From Monarcha castaneiventris obscurior (Eukaryota > Chordata > Aves > Passeriformes > Monarchidae): a DNA stretch of 64,000 bases. Location of the stretch: the NCBI GenBank assembly GCA_026261815.1, contig JAMPIT010000583.1:1736001-1800000 (forward strand), written 5' to 3'. A program made the translations under genes and the position numbers. Positions within the stretch are counted from its first letter, which is position 1. Each line of letters starts with the position of its first letter. This document shows positions 1-12,462 of the stretch, piece after piece. The notes under the pieces are model-generated. The model did no database searches. It was given only the letters and a program-made list of their open reading frames with translations, and had not been told where the DNA came from.

Positions 1-1362
1 AAAGGGCAATGCTGCACATTTAAAGCTGCAAAGGGTGATCAGAATCAACCACAGAGTACACAAACCCTGATATGACTCACTGTCCTAGAGCTGTGGGGTG
101 GGAGGGAGGTAATGAGCTCATTTGGGTGTCAATCAGCTTATTACTGTGCTAGTCTGTGACAGTCTGTCACAGTTCTCATCAACAAACAGTCCCTGGCTGC
201 CCACCTACAGCCCCCAGTGCAAAGCCAGGCTGGTGTCAGGCTCTGGTACCTGCCTCCAGCACTGCAAATGGGGGTGATGAGCAGCCAGGCAAACCCACAG
301 CAGTATGGAAAGAAAAAACTCTGTAAATGTTTGGTTTCTTAAGTCATATAATACTTGAGAGGGATCCTGGTGGGAAGGAATGCAGGATTGAATGACACAT
401 AACTGCTGAAGAAGTTGGAGGGAGCAGTGTTGTGTAATCCAGGGAAAGAAGTAAATGAAAAAAGGAAAAGGCTGTAAATAACTGCAGGAGTCCGCAGAGG
501 TAAGATCAATACTGAAAACAGGGCTTCACCCAAAATATTAATGACCTAAGCATGTGAGAGCCCCTGCTCTGTCCAGAACACACTAAACCCTGAGGAGAGT
601 GATTTAACTATGACTAGCAAGTAGAATTATTTCTGTGAGTATTTCCAGCAACAGCAGCGGCGTGAGAATAATAAAGTTTAGGTCTGATATTTCAATAGAT
701 CTAGCTACATGTTGACAAAGAAATCCAAGAAATTTATATTTTCATAGTTCATCTACATTTTATTACATAAATGAACTGGTTCTCTGGTATTCAGGGGGCT
801 GGGAACCTGTGCTGCATTTCTATTCCACCCAGGCTCACAAATATTTATAACAGTAAATGTAGCAGCATTCATTCACCTGTCAGCTGAATTTAATCAAGAT
901 CAAATGAACTTCTGAGCACTGTCTCTGTCTGGAAATTTTAGAATATCAGATTTGTCATGACAAAGCATTTTTCTCTGTTTCTCAACAACAACATAAAGAC
1001 AGGAATTAAATAGAATTACTCCTACGGCTGACACAGGAGAGTGTCACTGAGGGTTATTGAAGCAGACTTCTGAGAGACTGATGGCTGAGGAACAGAGTGA
1101 AAGCAGCACTGAAGGCACTAAACACAGCTGGATCTGACGGTTCATGGTGGATATGCTTACTTTCCACTCCACGGCCACCAATTTTAAGAATTTAAATGTT
1201 ACCTCATTAGTCTGGGAAAGGTTAATTTTCATAGCACATTGCACAGTTCTGGAATCGTCAGTTTCCACCTGTGAGCAGCAGCATTCTCGTCTCTGCCTGC
1301 TGCCAGGGCCACGAAAGCAGTTTTGTCTTGATCATGATAATTTCTTGCTCATCCTTATTAAT
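1..1362. other. Unique AT-rich DNA, no gene seen
   Basis: I see no repeat family, RNA gene or convincing coding frame here. The stop-free stretches are short and have no splice-site or homology support. The sequence is mixed AT-rich DNA without long homopolymers. Confidence 0.6.
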
Positions 1363-1420
1363 TAATAGGTTGGACTTGATGGTTCCAAAGGTCTTTTCTA
1401 ACCCAGTTGATTCTGTGAAA
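1363..1420 (+). mobile_element. CR1 LINE 3'-tail fragment
   Basis: A very short, old CR1 remnant. It has the end-of-element order 'ttggacttgatggttc', then 'ggtcttttctaaccca', then 'gattctgtga', which matches the last ~55 bp of avian CR1 elements in sense orientation. Nothing upstream is recognisable, so it is either strongly 5'-truncated or decayed. It carries no coding capacity. Confidence 0.7.
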
Positions 1421-4240
1421 TAAAAATGAGGAGATCAAACAAACAAAAAAAAAGGCTCTTTGGTTCCACGATTTTTTTGTTATGATTTTTCTTATTGTAT
1501 GCTTTCAGCATGTGACTATATTAATTAAATTCTCTGTTGAACGCTATAATTGTTTAACAACACATGAGTCTAAATGGAATTTAGGCTGGTAACTCCATCC
1601 TGGTTTTCTGTGCTTGGAGAGCCTCTATTATCAAGACAAATGGCTCCATCCATCAGCTCCCAGGTCTCAAAGCACAAGCTGGTGCCTGGAAATGCAGTTT
1701 AGTAAATACAAGGTTCCTCTGCCATCAGCCACTAGAAAAAGATCCCCAAAGGAATAGATGTTAACTAACATTTTCCAGTGGATCTTTGCAGCTCATTGGG
1801 TTGGATGACAGAGACTGTCCTTTGGGGAGGGAGGGGGAGAAGACATGGAAAAAATTGTATTTAAAATAACCTTATTTATGATTATTCTGTTTCCATGGCC
1901 AACTCAAAAGCATCATGGACAGTTAATCTGAGTATAATATTGCATTGTCATAGAATCAAACTGATTAACAAATAATAATGAGGTTAAACCCTGACCCATG
2001 TTGTGATTATGAGAATAACATGATAGTGATAAAATGAAAAGTTGGTAATTTTTGCAGCCTCAGCCATGTAAGGATCTGGAGCTGTGCCCTGAACCACAAC
2101 CTCCTGCTGTTAATTCTTTCCTTCCTTTCATCACCAATCCCCACTGGACTCATGGGCCAATTAGTGGGAGCAATAACAGACATATGAATTTTTGACTATA
2201 TTGGGTATTCCAAATTAAAAAAAACAAACAGATTAAGAAACCCCAGTGTGGCAGAAGTGTGTGTAAAAGATTCTGAAGCAATTTTAGAGTTTATGTATAG
2301 AGAAGGTGCACAGTGACAATGCCTGGCAGCTCTCAGGCTGATGGCTCCTTTATTCAGATGTGCCATCCATTATGCTTGGATAGTGTGAGGAATTTCTCAG
2401 AGGAATTTTTTCATTGACATTCACAGGCAGTCAATAGGGTCAATATTATTTAGTGACAACTACTGGAATTTAGTGCTTATCAAATGTATTCTTTAGTAAA
2501 ACACTGGTTTATGGGCTGGGGGTTTGCAGGCATAAATAATCCTGGAACAAATTCCTCCTGCAAGGATCTCAACAGGATTCCATGCCCTTCATCATTTGGG
2601 ATTAGTTTTCTTTCTTTCTCTCTCTCTCTCTTTTTTTTTTTTTTTTTTTTTTTAAGTATTCTTATTTGAAATCCTTTCTTTTTGGAGTGTTATTTTCAGT
2701 GACACATTACAGATGTTACAGAGAATCATGAATAACATTTGTTCACCTACTTCCCAAGGTGAGAAAGGTGAGCTTGCAACACCTTCATTTTACCATATGT
2801 CTCAGGCACTCTCCAGCAGAACAGTGAAAAGAACATCACTGAAGTCAGAGGAAAATGGAGTTTAGATCTCCTGTTATATGGCATAATTTACAATATACAA
2901 CATAAGGCTCCTAACTAGCATCCAACAGCCTTCTCAATTTTTATGTTGCTTCCTCGTGTTCCCTGCTTTTTTACAAGGTGCACAGACATTTACAGCTCTG
3001 AAGCCGAGCACCTCTTGGAAAGATTTAACAGTTTTATTTTAAGCTCATTACTTATTTAAATCATTAACTAATGCTTGATGTTAATACTTCTATTATTGCT
3101 TTAGATTTTGCAGAGATATTTTGATTTTTCATGCACAAAATCTGAGTCCCAGCACATGTGCAGACTTCACAGAGACATGTGCAATATTTTTCTGAGGGGT
3201 TCCACCACTACACTGGAGACACAAATGCAAAGTTTCTCCTCTTGCACTTTCAGCTGTGAAAATGCAGATTAAGGTGAAAGATTTGCACTTGGTGCAGCTC
3301 TGGCTGAGATCCAGGAGCAGGATGCATGTCCATAATTCCTCAGCATGTCTGGAGCCCTGCAGAAATCAGTAACAGCTCTGCAGGACCCACCTGTCCTGGG
3401 AAGGGATTGCCAAGTCTGGGACAGAAAATTGGGGGAAAAAAACCCCAAAAGATTTATAGGTGAAGTTTTCCCAAAGGTTTTTGCTGATTTCCTGATGGCA
3501 TTGCAGGGAGAACCTGCCTTTCTGTGTGTGACGTGTTCACATCCACAGAATTATGAGCATCACTTTTACATTTCAGACCAATCCATTTTGTGACTCAGCA
3601 GAAGCTGTCCAGACTGGGAGCCAGACTCATAAATCAGTTGTTCTACACATCTCATACAGAAAGTAAATAAATCTCTTCAAAAGGGAAAACTGGGAAAATA
3701 GAAGTTGTTATCTGTTTATTTTTACAACATTTCAGCGGTTACATACTTGAACAATTAGAGGTGCTTGTGGAGCCTTTTTCATTTTGTTCCTTGGTTTTCC
3801 TAATTTAAAGTAGCAACATAATCCAAAAGCTGTCTGGCCTTTTTCACACAGCCTTATGTTCTCTCTCAGATATAATTCAGAGGGGTTTTTTTCTGGCACT
3901 TTATTTCTTTTTAATGCTTTTGTGCTTAACAGAAAACATAACATGTATGGTCAATGTAGGTATTGCAGTAGATAATTTTAAAGTAACTCATTAACTTAAG
4001 CAGGACTTGGCCCCAGCCCTCATTTTAAGATGTGCAGCACTCAACAAATCAGACGAGAGTTTGGCATCTCCCTGAGAACAGACTCCAGCTTATACCTCAT
4101 GGCCAGTGGTGGCAGACTGGCAAATTAAGGAGTCTTAGTTGCTGAGTTGATCACAAAGGTTTGGGTTGGTTTTTTTTTTTTTTTCCTTTTTTCTTGAAAA
4201 ATGCTGGATTCCTGCAATGGATTTGAGTGTCACTTAACTT
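1421..4240. other. Unique AT-rich DNA with pyrimidine tracts
   Basis: No gene is supported. The stretch is ordinary AT-rich DNA with a long pyrimidine tract at 2608-2654 (listed separately) and a T tract at 4170-4194 just upstream of the next CR1. Open frames of 60-80 codons occur on both strands but have no supporting signals. Confidence 0.55.
2608..2654. repeat. Pyrimidine tract: (TC)n followed by T run
   Basis: The tract begins with mixed TTTC/TC units and ends in an uninterrupted run of more than 20 T. It is a simple-sequence, length-variable tract. It resembles a splice-acceptor tract ending in 'aag', but no exon-like frame or donor follows, so I treat it only as low-complexity DNA. Confidence 0.85.
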
Positions 4241-4523
4241 TTACAAGAGCAGGTAGTGACAGGAGAAGGGGGAATGGCTTCATCCTGTCAGAGGGCAGGG
4301 CTGGATGGGATATTGGGCAGGAATTGTTCCCTGGGAGGGTGGGCAGGCCCTGGCACAGGGTGCCCAGAGAAGCTGTGGCTGTCCCTGGATCCCTGGCAGT
4401 GCCCAAGGCCAGGTTGGACATTGGGGCTTGGAGCAGCCTGAGACAGTGGGAGCTGTCCCTATGGTGTAATCAAGTGATCTTTAAGGTTCCTTCCAACCCA
4501 AACCATTCTGGATCCCATGATTA
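4241..4523 (+). mobile_element. CR1 LINE, 5'-truncated 3' end
   Basis: Sense-strand CR1 3' end of ~280 bp. The left part (4241-4293) is diverged. The core at 4294-4441 is almost the same as in the copies at 6.65, 29.6, 52.2 and 62.0 kb (3 differences from the 6.65-kb copy). The end has the usual 'ccttccaacccaaaccatt' box and a degraded ATTCTG/ATCCCATGA tail. Only non-coding or scrambled 3' sequence remains. Confidence 0.9.
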
Positions 4524-4592
4524 ACCTTGAAAAATCACCCTGACAGTAAATCTAAAGTCAAAATTCATAAAAAAACCCAAACCTGTTGAATC

Positions 4593-4692
4593 TCAGGCAC
4601 AGGGTGGGATTTGTCCTGTGCAGGATCAGGAGCTGGACTTGATGATCCTGGTGGGTCCCTTCCCACTCAGGATAGTCCATGATTCTGTGATA
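4593..4692 (+). mobile_element. CR1 LINE tail fragment, second subfamily
   Basis: About 100 bp of a different CR1 subfamily, recognised from 'ttgtcctgtgcaggatcagg', 'ttgatgatcctggtgggtcc' and the terminal 'catgattctgtga'. It lies only 70 bp downstream of the previous CR1 end in the same orientation. The two are separate insertions because each has its own complete 3' end. Confidence 0.85.
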
Positions 4693-6088
4693 TTTCCAGT
4701 GGACAAGGCAGGAAGCAAAGAAAGACTTTCGAAACTGTAAATAATTATAAGATAAATGTTTGGCTTAACCTCTCTTATTTAGAGGTTTCTTAAATCTTGG
4801 TCTCAGCCTTGTAAAGCAACTCTAAAACATCCCAAATATTATGCACAGGGTGCTTCACTTGCCATATTTAATTTTCCTTTCCTGGATTGAAGTTAGACTG
4901 TTTAGAACTGGGAAAAATCAAAACTTCTTGTTTATGTCCTACATTCCCTTTAACTCTAGTTTTGTATTTTAGGAGTGAGGCTTGGGGTGGGCAGAAGATA
5001 CTTCTAAATTTTCATTAGCATTGGGTTTAGAAAAAAAGAATCAAAATAAAAACTCACTGTGGAAGAATTAAGACATTTTTTAGGCTGCATCCTCACCTGG
5101 AATAATCCTCACCTGTTACCTGTGAGTAACACCAATGGGAAATCTGAGCTGTGAGAATATCTGCATCGTTTATCTTTGCTTCAGGTTAGCCTGTTACATT
5201 TACTATTCGGTGATATGCCAAAAATAAAACTTTTTATTATACTTTATTGAAATTTCTGGATGTCCTCATAAAAGCCTAAATGTTAGAGGAACAATATTAA
5301 TAAGTCATCCAGTTCTCTTTGTGCTCACACATATTTCTTGGCAGTAAAAGAATATTACATTGCACCAGCTGTGCAGAACAGAACTTGGAGTCTTGTTCTG
5401 GGTCAGTTCAAATGTGTGTGTAACAACATCTGAGTCTGGCATATGATGAGGGATTTTAAACCTTATTATATATTCTCTGTCGACTTGGAGAGGGTCATTG
5501 TGTTTGGGGTTTTTGTTTGTTTTTGGGTCGGTTTTTGTTGGTTTCCTTATTTTTTTTTTTTAATTTTTAATCTGTGCCCTCATTTAGGAAAGACAGGAAA
5601 ACTTCAGAAATAAACTCGTGATTAACAACTCTCTTGCAGCTGAAGTGCATGAAAAATACAATGATCATATATCCCAATGAACTAACTTTATATAGCTAAT
5701 TTTAATACTATAAAGCTTGGTTTCATATTCTTGCAAATACATATTAATGTTTAGATAAAAGTGGTGAGTTTGATAAATAGGTACAGTTTGAATTCTTTAG
5801 TGCTAATTTCATTCACAGAGAGAACAAATACTGTCCAATTTTATGGCACGGCTTAAAATTCCATCATTTTCATCAGGAAACACTTCCAGTGCTATGTGGA
5901 TATGGTTATAATATGATTCATAATTTTAAAGGTCTTTTGAAACCAAATCCAGAAACATTTTCCACATGCATCTCTTTTGGACATTGCTCTCAGGCAGACT
6001 GACTCCCACCCAGACAGATCTATCTTTCTTGACTCACAAGGGAATTGGAGGTACAAAATATGCTTCGTTTATCTCATACCTGTTTGGG
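4693..6088. other. Unique AT-rich DNA, no gene seen
   Basis: AT-rich sequence with short T runs (for example near 5550-5562) and no recognised repeat, RNA gene or coding frame. Confidence 0.6.
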
Positions 6089-6895
6089 ATGTGATCCAGA
6101 GGGATCTGGACAAGCTCCAGAACTGGCTCATGGTAATCTCTGAGTTTTAACAGGAAAAGTGCCGGGGCTGTCCCTGGGTCAGGGCTGGGATCAGCCCAGG
6201 CTGGGGCTGGGCAGAGGGAGCAGCCCTGGGAGAGGCCCTGGGGGAGCTGTGGGGCAGAGCTGGCCCTGCCCCGGCCCTGAGCGCTGGGACCCCAAACCCC
6301 CCTGCCCTGGGCTGAGCCCCAGCGTGGGCAGCAGGGGAGGGGGGATTCTGCCCCTCTGCCCCCTCAGCTGAGAGCCCACCTGCAGAGCTGCCCCAGCCCT
6401 GGGGCCAGCACAGGGAGGAGCTGGAGCTGCTGCACAGAGCCCAGAGGAGGCACCAGCATGAGCAGAGGGATGGAGCAGCTCTGCTGGCAGGAAAGGCTGC
6501 GAGAGCTGGCATTGTTCAGCCTGGGCAGGAGAAGCTCTGGGGTGACCTCAGTGTGGCCTTGCAGGGCCTGAAGGAGCTGCAGGAAAGATGGAGAGAGACA
6601 ATTGCCAAGGGCTGGAGGGCCAGGAGCCAGGGAATGGCTTCCCAGTGCCAGAGGGCAGGGCTGGATGGGATATTGGGCAGGAATTGTTCCCTGGGAGGGT
6701 GGGCAGGCCCTGGCACAGGGTGCCCAGAGAAGCTGTGGCTGCCCCTGGATCCCTGGCAGTGCCCAAGGCCAGGTTGGACACTGGGGCTTGGAGCAGCCTG
6801 GGACAGTGGAAGGTGTCCCTGCCCAGGACAGGAGGTTGGAATGAGATGAGCTTTAAGGTCCCTTCCAACCCAAAGCATTCCATGATTCTGTGATA
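6089..6895 (+). mobile_element. CR1 LINE, long 5'-truncated copy (~805 bp)
   Basis: One of the longest CR1 copies in the window. The left end (from 'gatgtgatccagagggatct') corresponds to sequence well upstream of the 3' end. It runs through blocks around 'ttctgcccctctgccccctc', 'cacctgcagagctgccccag' and 'gagctggcattgttcagcct' to the tail 'ccatgattctgtga' at ~6893. The 447-bp body 6377-6823 differs at only 3 positions from the copy at 51932-52378, so it is young. Frames on both strands (up to 280 codons when extended into the neighbouring GC-rich block) are incidental to its base composition and not an intact ORF2. Confidence 0.9.
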
Positions 6896-6933
6896 ATTCA
6901 TCCAACTGAAATAAGTGGAATCAATGCAATGGG

Positions 6934-6985
6934 AGTGAATATGATCCTTGTAGGTCCCTCCCAACTTGGGATATTCTGTGATTCC
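6934..6985 (+). mobile_element. Older CR1 tail fragment
   Basis: 'gatccttgtaggtccctccc' followed by 'gggatattctgtgattcc' is a second CR1 3' end, of the same subfamily as the fragment at 4.6 kb. It sits 40 bp beyond the end of the 6.1-6.9 kb copy. The younger copy may have inserted into this older element, with the remnant left on the right. Confidence 0.75.
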
Positions 6986-6989
6986 AGCC

Positions 6990-7450
6990 CTGCCACAGCC
7001 TCTGGCCCGGCAGTGGGGTTGCAATGGTGTCCTCAGGGGCAGCAGGAATCCCAGCAGTGAGCGCGGCCAGACCTGCCCCAGCCCCGGCCCATGGCACATC
7101 CCCAGCCCATCCCCAGCCCATCCCCAGCCCATCCCCAGAGCATCCCCAGAGCATCCCGAGCACATCCCCAGCCCATCCCCAGCCCATCCCCAGCCCATTC
7201 CCAGCGCTGCCCGGCCCATGCCCGGCCCATCCCCAGCCCATTCCCAGCCCATCCCCAGCCCATTCCCAGCGCTGCCCAGCGGGTCGGGCGGGATTGGGAT
7301 CTGAGATTCAGGGCCAGGAGATCTCCTGGGGGCTGCTCGGGGCCGGCAGCTCTGCCGGTGCCACGGGGGCTGCCCCTGCCTTGTGCCCACTGCCCCCGAA
7401 AGGACAGAGCGGGGGACAGCAAGGGGACAGCAGGGCTCGGCTCAGGGTGC
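6990..7450. other. GC-rich, CpG-containing block
   Basis: Unlike the AT-rich surroundings, this block is strongly GC-rich and has many CpGs (for example 'gagcgcggcc', 'gcgggtcgggcgggattggg', 'cggggccggcag'). It contains the 11-bp minisatellite at 7100-7275. Several long open frames cross it on both strands, but they translate repeats and change with phase, so no gene is called. It could be a small CpG island or a GC-rich block of repeat origin. Confidence 0.6.
7100..7275. repeat. 11-bp minisatellite, consensus CCCCAGCCCAT
   Basis: About 16 tandem units of 11 bp, perfect at first (CCCCAGCCCAT three times) and then with variants such as CCCCAGAGCAT, CCCGAGCACAT and TCCCAGCGCTG. The minus strand reads GGGG-ATGGGCT repeatedly, so it has regularly spaced G runs. 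Open frames across it in several phases result from a unit that lacks stops, not from a protein. Confidence 0.9.
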
Positions 7451-10040
7451 CACTGGAGTGGGACACTCCAGGATCCACCCTGTGCGTTCCAGCCTTATTA
7501 AACCACAGCACATTCCCTGAGGGAAGATGAATAAGGATGTAACAGGCTCATAACACCGGCGCGTTTCGGTGATGCAAAATTCCAGTGACCACGGACAGCT
7601 CCAAGATATTCCAGTTGATTGTTCCAGAAGGTTTGAGGAAAAAACATGCATCAAGTGTTAGACTGTCTTCTAACATCCTCTGGACTTTGGGAACATCTGT
7701 TTACACAGGAAACCCTCTAGCTCTCCATGACATTCCAGTCTTTAATCCCAATGCAGTTGGTCACCAGAGTTTCTAAAACTTCCTAAATTGAATGAGTTTT
7801 GAGCACACGGTATTAAAAAACTCCAGCTTTAAGAGCACAGGGATGATAATTTTTAAAAAATTTTAGTTTTTTGAAGCCAGTTTTTGCTTCTTCACTGCTG
7901 AACTTGCTGTTGCTTTTTGAGAAGTTTCTTTGTGAGTTTTTATCTAATCTAGATGCTTATCTGGCCTTATAGCCACTTTTACTCCCTGGCACTCTTTCAT
8001 CAGGTTTGCTTTTCAGACTTTCACACTGGATTTTCACCACACATAATAAACATTTGATTTGTAAGGTCTGGGTCCCTTTCATCAACCTTAAAATGAAACT
8101 TTAAGTGTATATCCTGTAGAGGGGAAGTCTCATCTCAGGGAAACTTGAGTCATTTTGAGGAGAATGTGTCCAAACGGTGTCCAAACTCCTTGTTCAGCAA
8201 AGTGGGTATGAGCAGTCCCTCTTCTACCCAAAAATCTTTAGGCATGTGTTTCAGCCCACTGGAAGTGGTGTGGGTTTTCTGTGTTTCCTCTGAATCTAGA
8301 ATATAACTTTGTTCTGCTGCATGAAGTGCTCATATGTAAAATCAATTAGTGTGGTTCATGCACAGAGTGAATCTTCCAGATTCTAAGAGTGTCATTGTCG
8401 TCTAATCTGACATTTCTTGGTATTAAATACACTAAATTCATTATTTTAAATAATTTCTGTTAGAAGCAGGTACGAGACGTAACCTTTCCTATGATCTTAA
8501 ACTTAGGATGTTCATATCTTAACAATGGAATTTTCATAATGCAGCAATCAAAGCTTTTTTCATATGCAAATGATTATGAACATTTTTTCTCACTTGTAGG
8601 AGGTAAGAACATCTTACTTTTCCTTTTAATATTTAATTTCTCTTGTCTTGATTTTAAATAGACCTAAACAGAAAACTACCTTTATTAATTTAGCTAATTT
8701 AGATCCTAATGTGCTTTTTACCTCATACCAGATTGTTTGCTGTGCCAAATTCTGATGATGTCCATGTCTTTATTGTGATTCATGAGCCTTTTCATCTTAG
8801 TTTCTCCCCCCATCTTGTTGAGGAGGGTGAATGAGTGGCTGGGTGGGTGCTTGGCAGCTGCTCAAGGAAAACTCGATTTGAATTGTTACCAATGGACTGA
8901 TGATGTTGGTGATTTTTATTGACACACACAAACTGCCTCCTGTTCCAGGCAGCCTGGAACCACAACATTTTGGGATTTCTGGAACACTAGAACGTGTTTG
9001 GGCATTTTATTAATGACAGACCATAAATCCTTTTAACATAACAAATATTTGGGTCCTTCAAAGAGCATTTCAGGACAGTTTTATCCTCAGGGTAGATGTG
9101 ATACATCAAAAATATCTTCCTTAAATTCACCGCATAAAAAATATTTTTTCCTAATCTCACCTTTCTGCACAGGACAGATCTTTTGCTGATCTTTGATTTT
9201 GTCACTAGATCCCAGTGCAACCCATGAGGGGTCTGAGGCTTTAGCAGGACTTAAATAAATTATTTCACATAAGTGGTTAAATTCTGATTCAGCATCTGGA
9301 TAACCTCGCATCAATAGAATATGAACTCTTAGATGGTTGTAGAGGTTTTAGGTCAAATTATGCATTACCTCCTGATTTCCTTTCTGTGAGATAAGAATTA
9401 GGAGGAAGCAAACCAGATACAAAATTTACTATAAAGAAGTTCATTAATGGACCAAGAAAGAAAGAAAACAATCAGAACAAACTTTTAGAACTCTTTTCTT
9501 CCCCCACTTTTCTCCCCTCTCTCAATCAGTGTTGCAGTTCTTGAAAAGGGAGAAAAGGGCTTTTTTCTCCTGCTTTACATGGTTTTTCAAACTGTCACTG
9601 TCTGCAGGTTTGCTTAGAAATAAACAATCTGCCAAGGTGTAACACATCTCTTCCATGAACCCTTTCACAGTTCCTTCAACTGTAAAACATGGGCCCTCAC
9701 ATGGGGTTATTACTCTTTTAAGGATGAGTCATTGTGGCCTGAACACCAAGGCTTTTCTTCGCCACCAGGTTTTAAAAGCCTCTCACTGCTTTCATATATA
9801 ACCTGGCATGGGCATGCTTCACAACCTCTACAGGCCACACGTAAATTGTTCATCCCCCATGTACTTCAAATGGATTAAGGAGACAAACAGTTTGTGATGT
9901 TACAGTTTCATACCACGGCAATGCAAGAGATTTTTAAGCTGCGCGTGAGAAACGCAACACTGCCCTTTCTGTCCTGGAGCCATTTTAGCTCCATCCCTCC
10001 TGACCTCGCTTTCTCTTTCTCTCTGGCTCTGAAGTGGCCA
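7451..10040. other. Unique AT-rich DNA, no gene seen
   Basis: Long unique stretch with T- and A-rich passages, no recognised retroelement and no convincing exon. Around 8580-8605 a 'ttttttctcacttgtag' acceptor-like string is followed almost at once by 'gtaaga'; the space between is too short to call an exon. Confidence 0.55.
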
Positions 10041-10462
10041 TGCTGAAGGGTGTTACTGTTCAGGGTGGAGAGAACCCCTACACCGCTGGCTGCACGGTGT
10101 CCTCTTCAGTTCAGTGCCAGGTGTGCTGGCTGGAGGCTGCAGGCTGGAGGCTGGAGGCTCCTGCTGGCACCGTGTGGAAAAGAGAGGGATCCACGGGCCC
10201 CAGGGAGCCGTGTGGGATGCCTCAGAGTTCCCCCTCCCAGCGACCCCGGGTCTGTGCTGTGGCACTGGGAAAAGGGGGCAGAAGGGGGACAGGGGCACCT
10301 GGCCTGACCCAGCGGGGCCCGGCGGGGCCTGGGGCTCCAAGGTCCCTGCCTCTGTCCCGTCCCGTCCCCGAGCTGGAATGGAAAAAAACCCCCAAAAATC
10401 CCACCTTTCCACGGGGTTTAAATATGTGAAATTGAGGGAAGTGTGACTGGTCCAAAAGGTTG
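10041..10462. other. GC-richer segment beside an LTR
   Basis: Moderately GC-rich DNA with a small tandem 'ggctggaggct' motif (10128-10162) and CpGs around 10305-10375. It ends where the solo LTR begins. Open frames up to 131 codons exist on both strands but overlap in several phases, with no splice or homology support. Confidence 0.45.
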
Positions 10463-10467
10463 TCTGT

Positions 10468-10835
10468 CTATGGATGCTGAAAAGCTCCAGCAGAGAATTT
10501 CTTCAGCTCTCTGCAGCATTTTGTGAGAGTTCTGTCTTTCCCATGCTGATTACTTTGATCAAGGTTACAGTATTGTAAACTTCTTGCACCTTCGGGTTGT
10601 TTTGCAGTATTGTTATGGCTATGGACCAGAAAAACATCCAGAGATGGGTGTCTTAGAACTTGACCAATCCCCTTAAGGGATGGATGGCAAAACAAATCAC
10701 TTTATGCCACTTAATACCTTTTGCAAACTAACATATAAAAGTTCTCAGAGAATTCATTAAATCGGCTGCTGCCATTTGACCCTGAGCCTGGACTTTGTGT
10801 CGTTTCTCTACTTGGCCGCAGTGAGAACAGTGACA
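10468..10835 (+). mobile_element. Solo LTR of an endogenous retrovirus-like element (family 1)
   Basis: A 368-bp element flanked by the 5-bp direct repeat TCTGT at 10463-10467 and 10836-10840. Promoter-like signals occur in the right order: CCAAT at 10664, TATAAAAG at 10734-10741 and ATTAAA at 10756. Its first ~75 bp align well with the element at 43304-43675, which has the same signals and its own 5-bp flanking repeat. No gag, pol or env sequence is next to it, so it is a solo LTR left by recombination. A 5-bp duplication is typical of ERVL-type elements; that assignment is an inference. Confidence 0.8.
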
Positions 10836-10840
10836 TCTGT

Positions 10841-12462
10841 CAATTTAGGATCAACCCACCACAATGGTTTGCAGTAGAAAAGAAGAATTGGGACTATTTT
10901 TTTTTCTAAAATACCTTATTTATCAAGTAAAACTGTTAAGGGTTTTCTTCATTATATTTAATAGCAGTAACATTAATCACTTTATGATAATTAGATCAGA
11001 TATATGTGGTGAGAAGTGGAGATTTGTGTATAATTAAAATGAATTAACTGCTCTACTTAAAGACAAATATTTGCAGAGACAATAGGGAAAACACATGCCA
11101 CAAGCAATGAACAAAAAGAGCCAGTAAATAAAATATAAACAACAAGGAAGATATCTTATTTTGACTGTTCAAAGCAGCTTTCTTGTACTTGTTGTTGAAA
11201 ATTGTGTGATACAGAGTATATAATATAGAGGTGACTCTCAGAGAAGGGAGGCTGAATTAGGACACTCTAAGTTTTGGAATATTCCAGTATCTGTGCTCTT
11301 ACACCTCTTCCATGCAGCTTGGTAAATGCTGGAATCGATCTTATTGATGATGTTTAAGCCCAGGAGACTGCCAGGCTCCCACTCTGTGTGCTGGGGATGC
11401 CCATGAGTGCCTCTCACAGCTGGAACACCTGGTCCCTGCACGGCTGGGCCAGGCCCCACAGATCCCTGTTTCTTTACCCAAAGTGGTCCCATTTGCGATG
11501 CTGAGCTTGCACAGAGCCCGGCTCACAGGCTAAATTCAGCACAGGTAACAGCTGCGGGACATTTGCACCTTTCACCTCTCAGGAGGAAAATTCCTCATTC
11601 AGGCATCAGGGAAAGCAATCCCCAGGGAGCTCCCTGTCCCAGCAGGCACTGCAGTAGCCAAGGGAGCCAGACTGAGCGCTTTGCTCTCCTCTCCCTCCTC
11701 TCCAGCACACCTCCTTAGCTGATTTACCTGCTGAGATGGTGCTTGAATCGCTTCTGTGAGAGATCCAAACCGGCTCGCTCCAGGTTGTGGTTGCGCTGCC
11801 TAAATCAGCAGTGTGTGTGTGTGTTTTCACAGCACTGAACCTTCTGCTGTGCAGTGCTCATCTCCCCGTGCCTCCCGGTAGGATTTCAGGGCTCTGTACA
11901 TGCCTCCTTGGTTGTTTTCCAGCTAAACCACTGTGATCTTTAATATGATCACCTCGGCATCTATGCAGTTTATTACATTTGTTGATCCAGAAGTTACTGC
12001 ATTTTGATAGTTTGTAGGCATATATCTAATAACTGTAGCTGTGCACTGAGGAGGAAGGGAGTCAGGAATAGAGCACACGCACACGTGCCTCAGAAGCAGC
12101 TGAAGAAATGAATTTGTAGAGCATAAGCACAGTTTTGTCTTGGGAGCTGGCAGTGCTTCTCAGAATTATGCACGCAGTTATTATAAATTGTACGTGTTCC
12201 TGACAATGGGGAGATTAAGGCAGTTATTCTTGTGATTGTCACCAGCACAGTGCCAAGACATTGTTTTCTGCACAGTTTTGTTTCCTAATGCAACAATCAT
12301 GGCTATAACATCTCCTCACTGAGGAGAAATAATATGGTTCTCACAGCACGCTTTCCTCAGGGCTTGGAAGACACAGTGTGGAAATGGACCTCAGCACAGA
12401 AAAACTCCATGGATGATGATTTTCCTTCTCTTCAGTACACTTGAAGCTGATATTTTGTAATG
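10841..12462. other. Unique DNA with a moderately GC-rich part
   Basis: 10.84-11.34 kb is AT-rich. 11.34-11.72 kb is richer in G and C, with overlapping open frames on both strands up to 103 codons. A short (GT)n lies near 11811-11824. I recognise no repeat family and no exon pair. Confidence 0.5.

Noticed and set aside
6147..7530. Many long overlapping open frames (up to 280 codons) on both strands
   Set aside because: They lie in a CR1 body and an 11-bp minisatellite with few stop codons; every phase is open somewhere, and no frame is that of a LINE protein.
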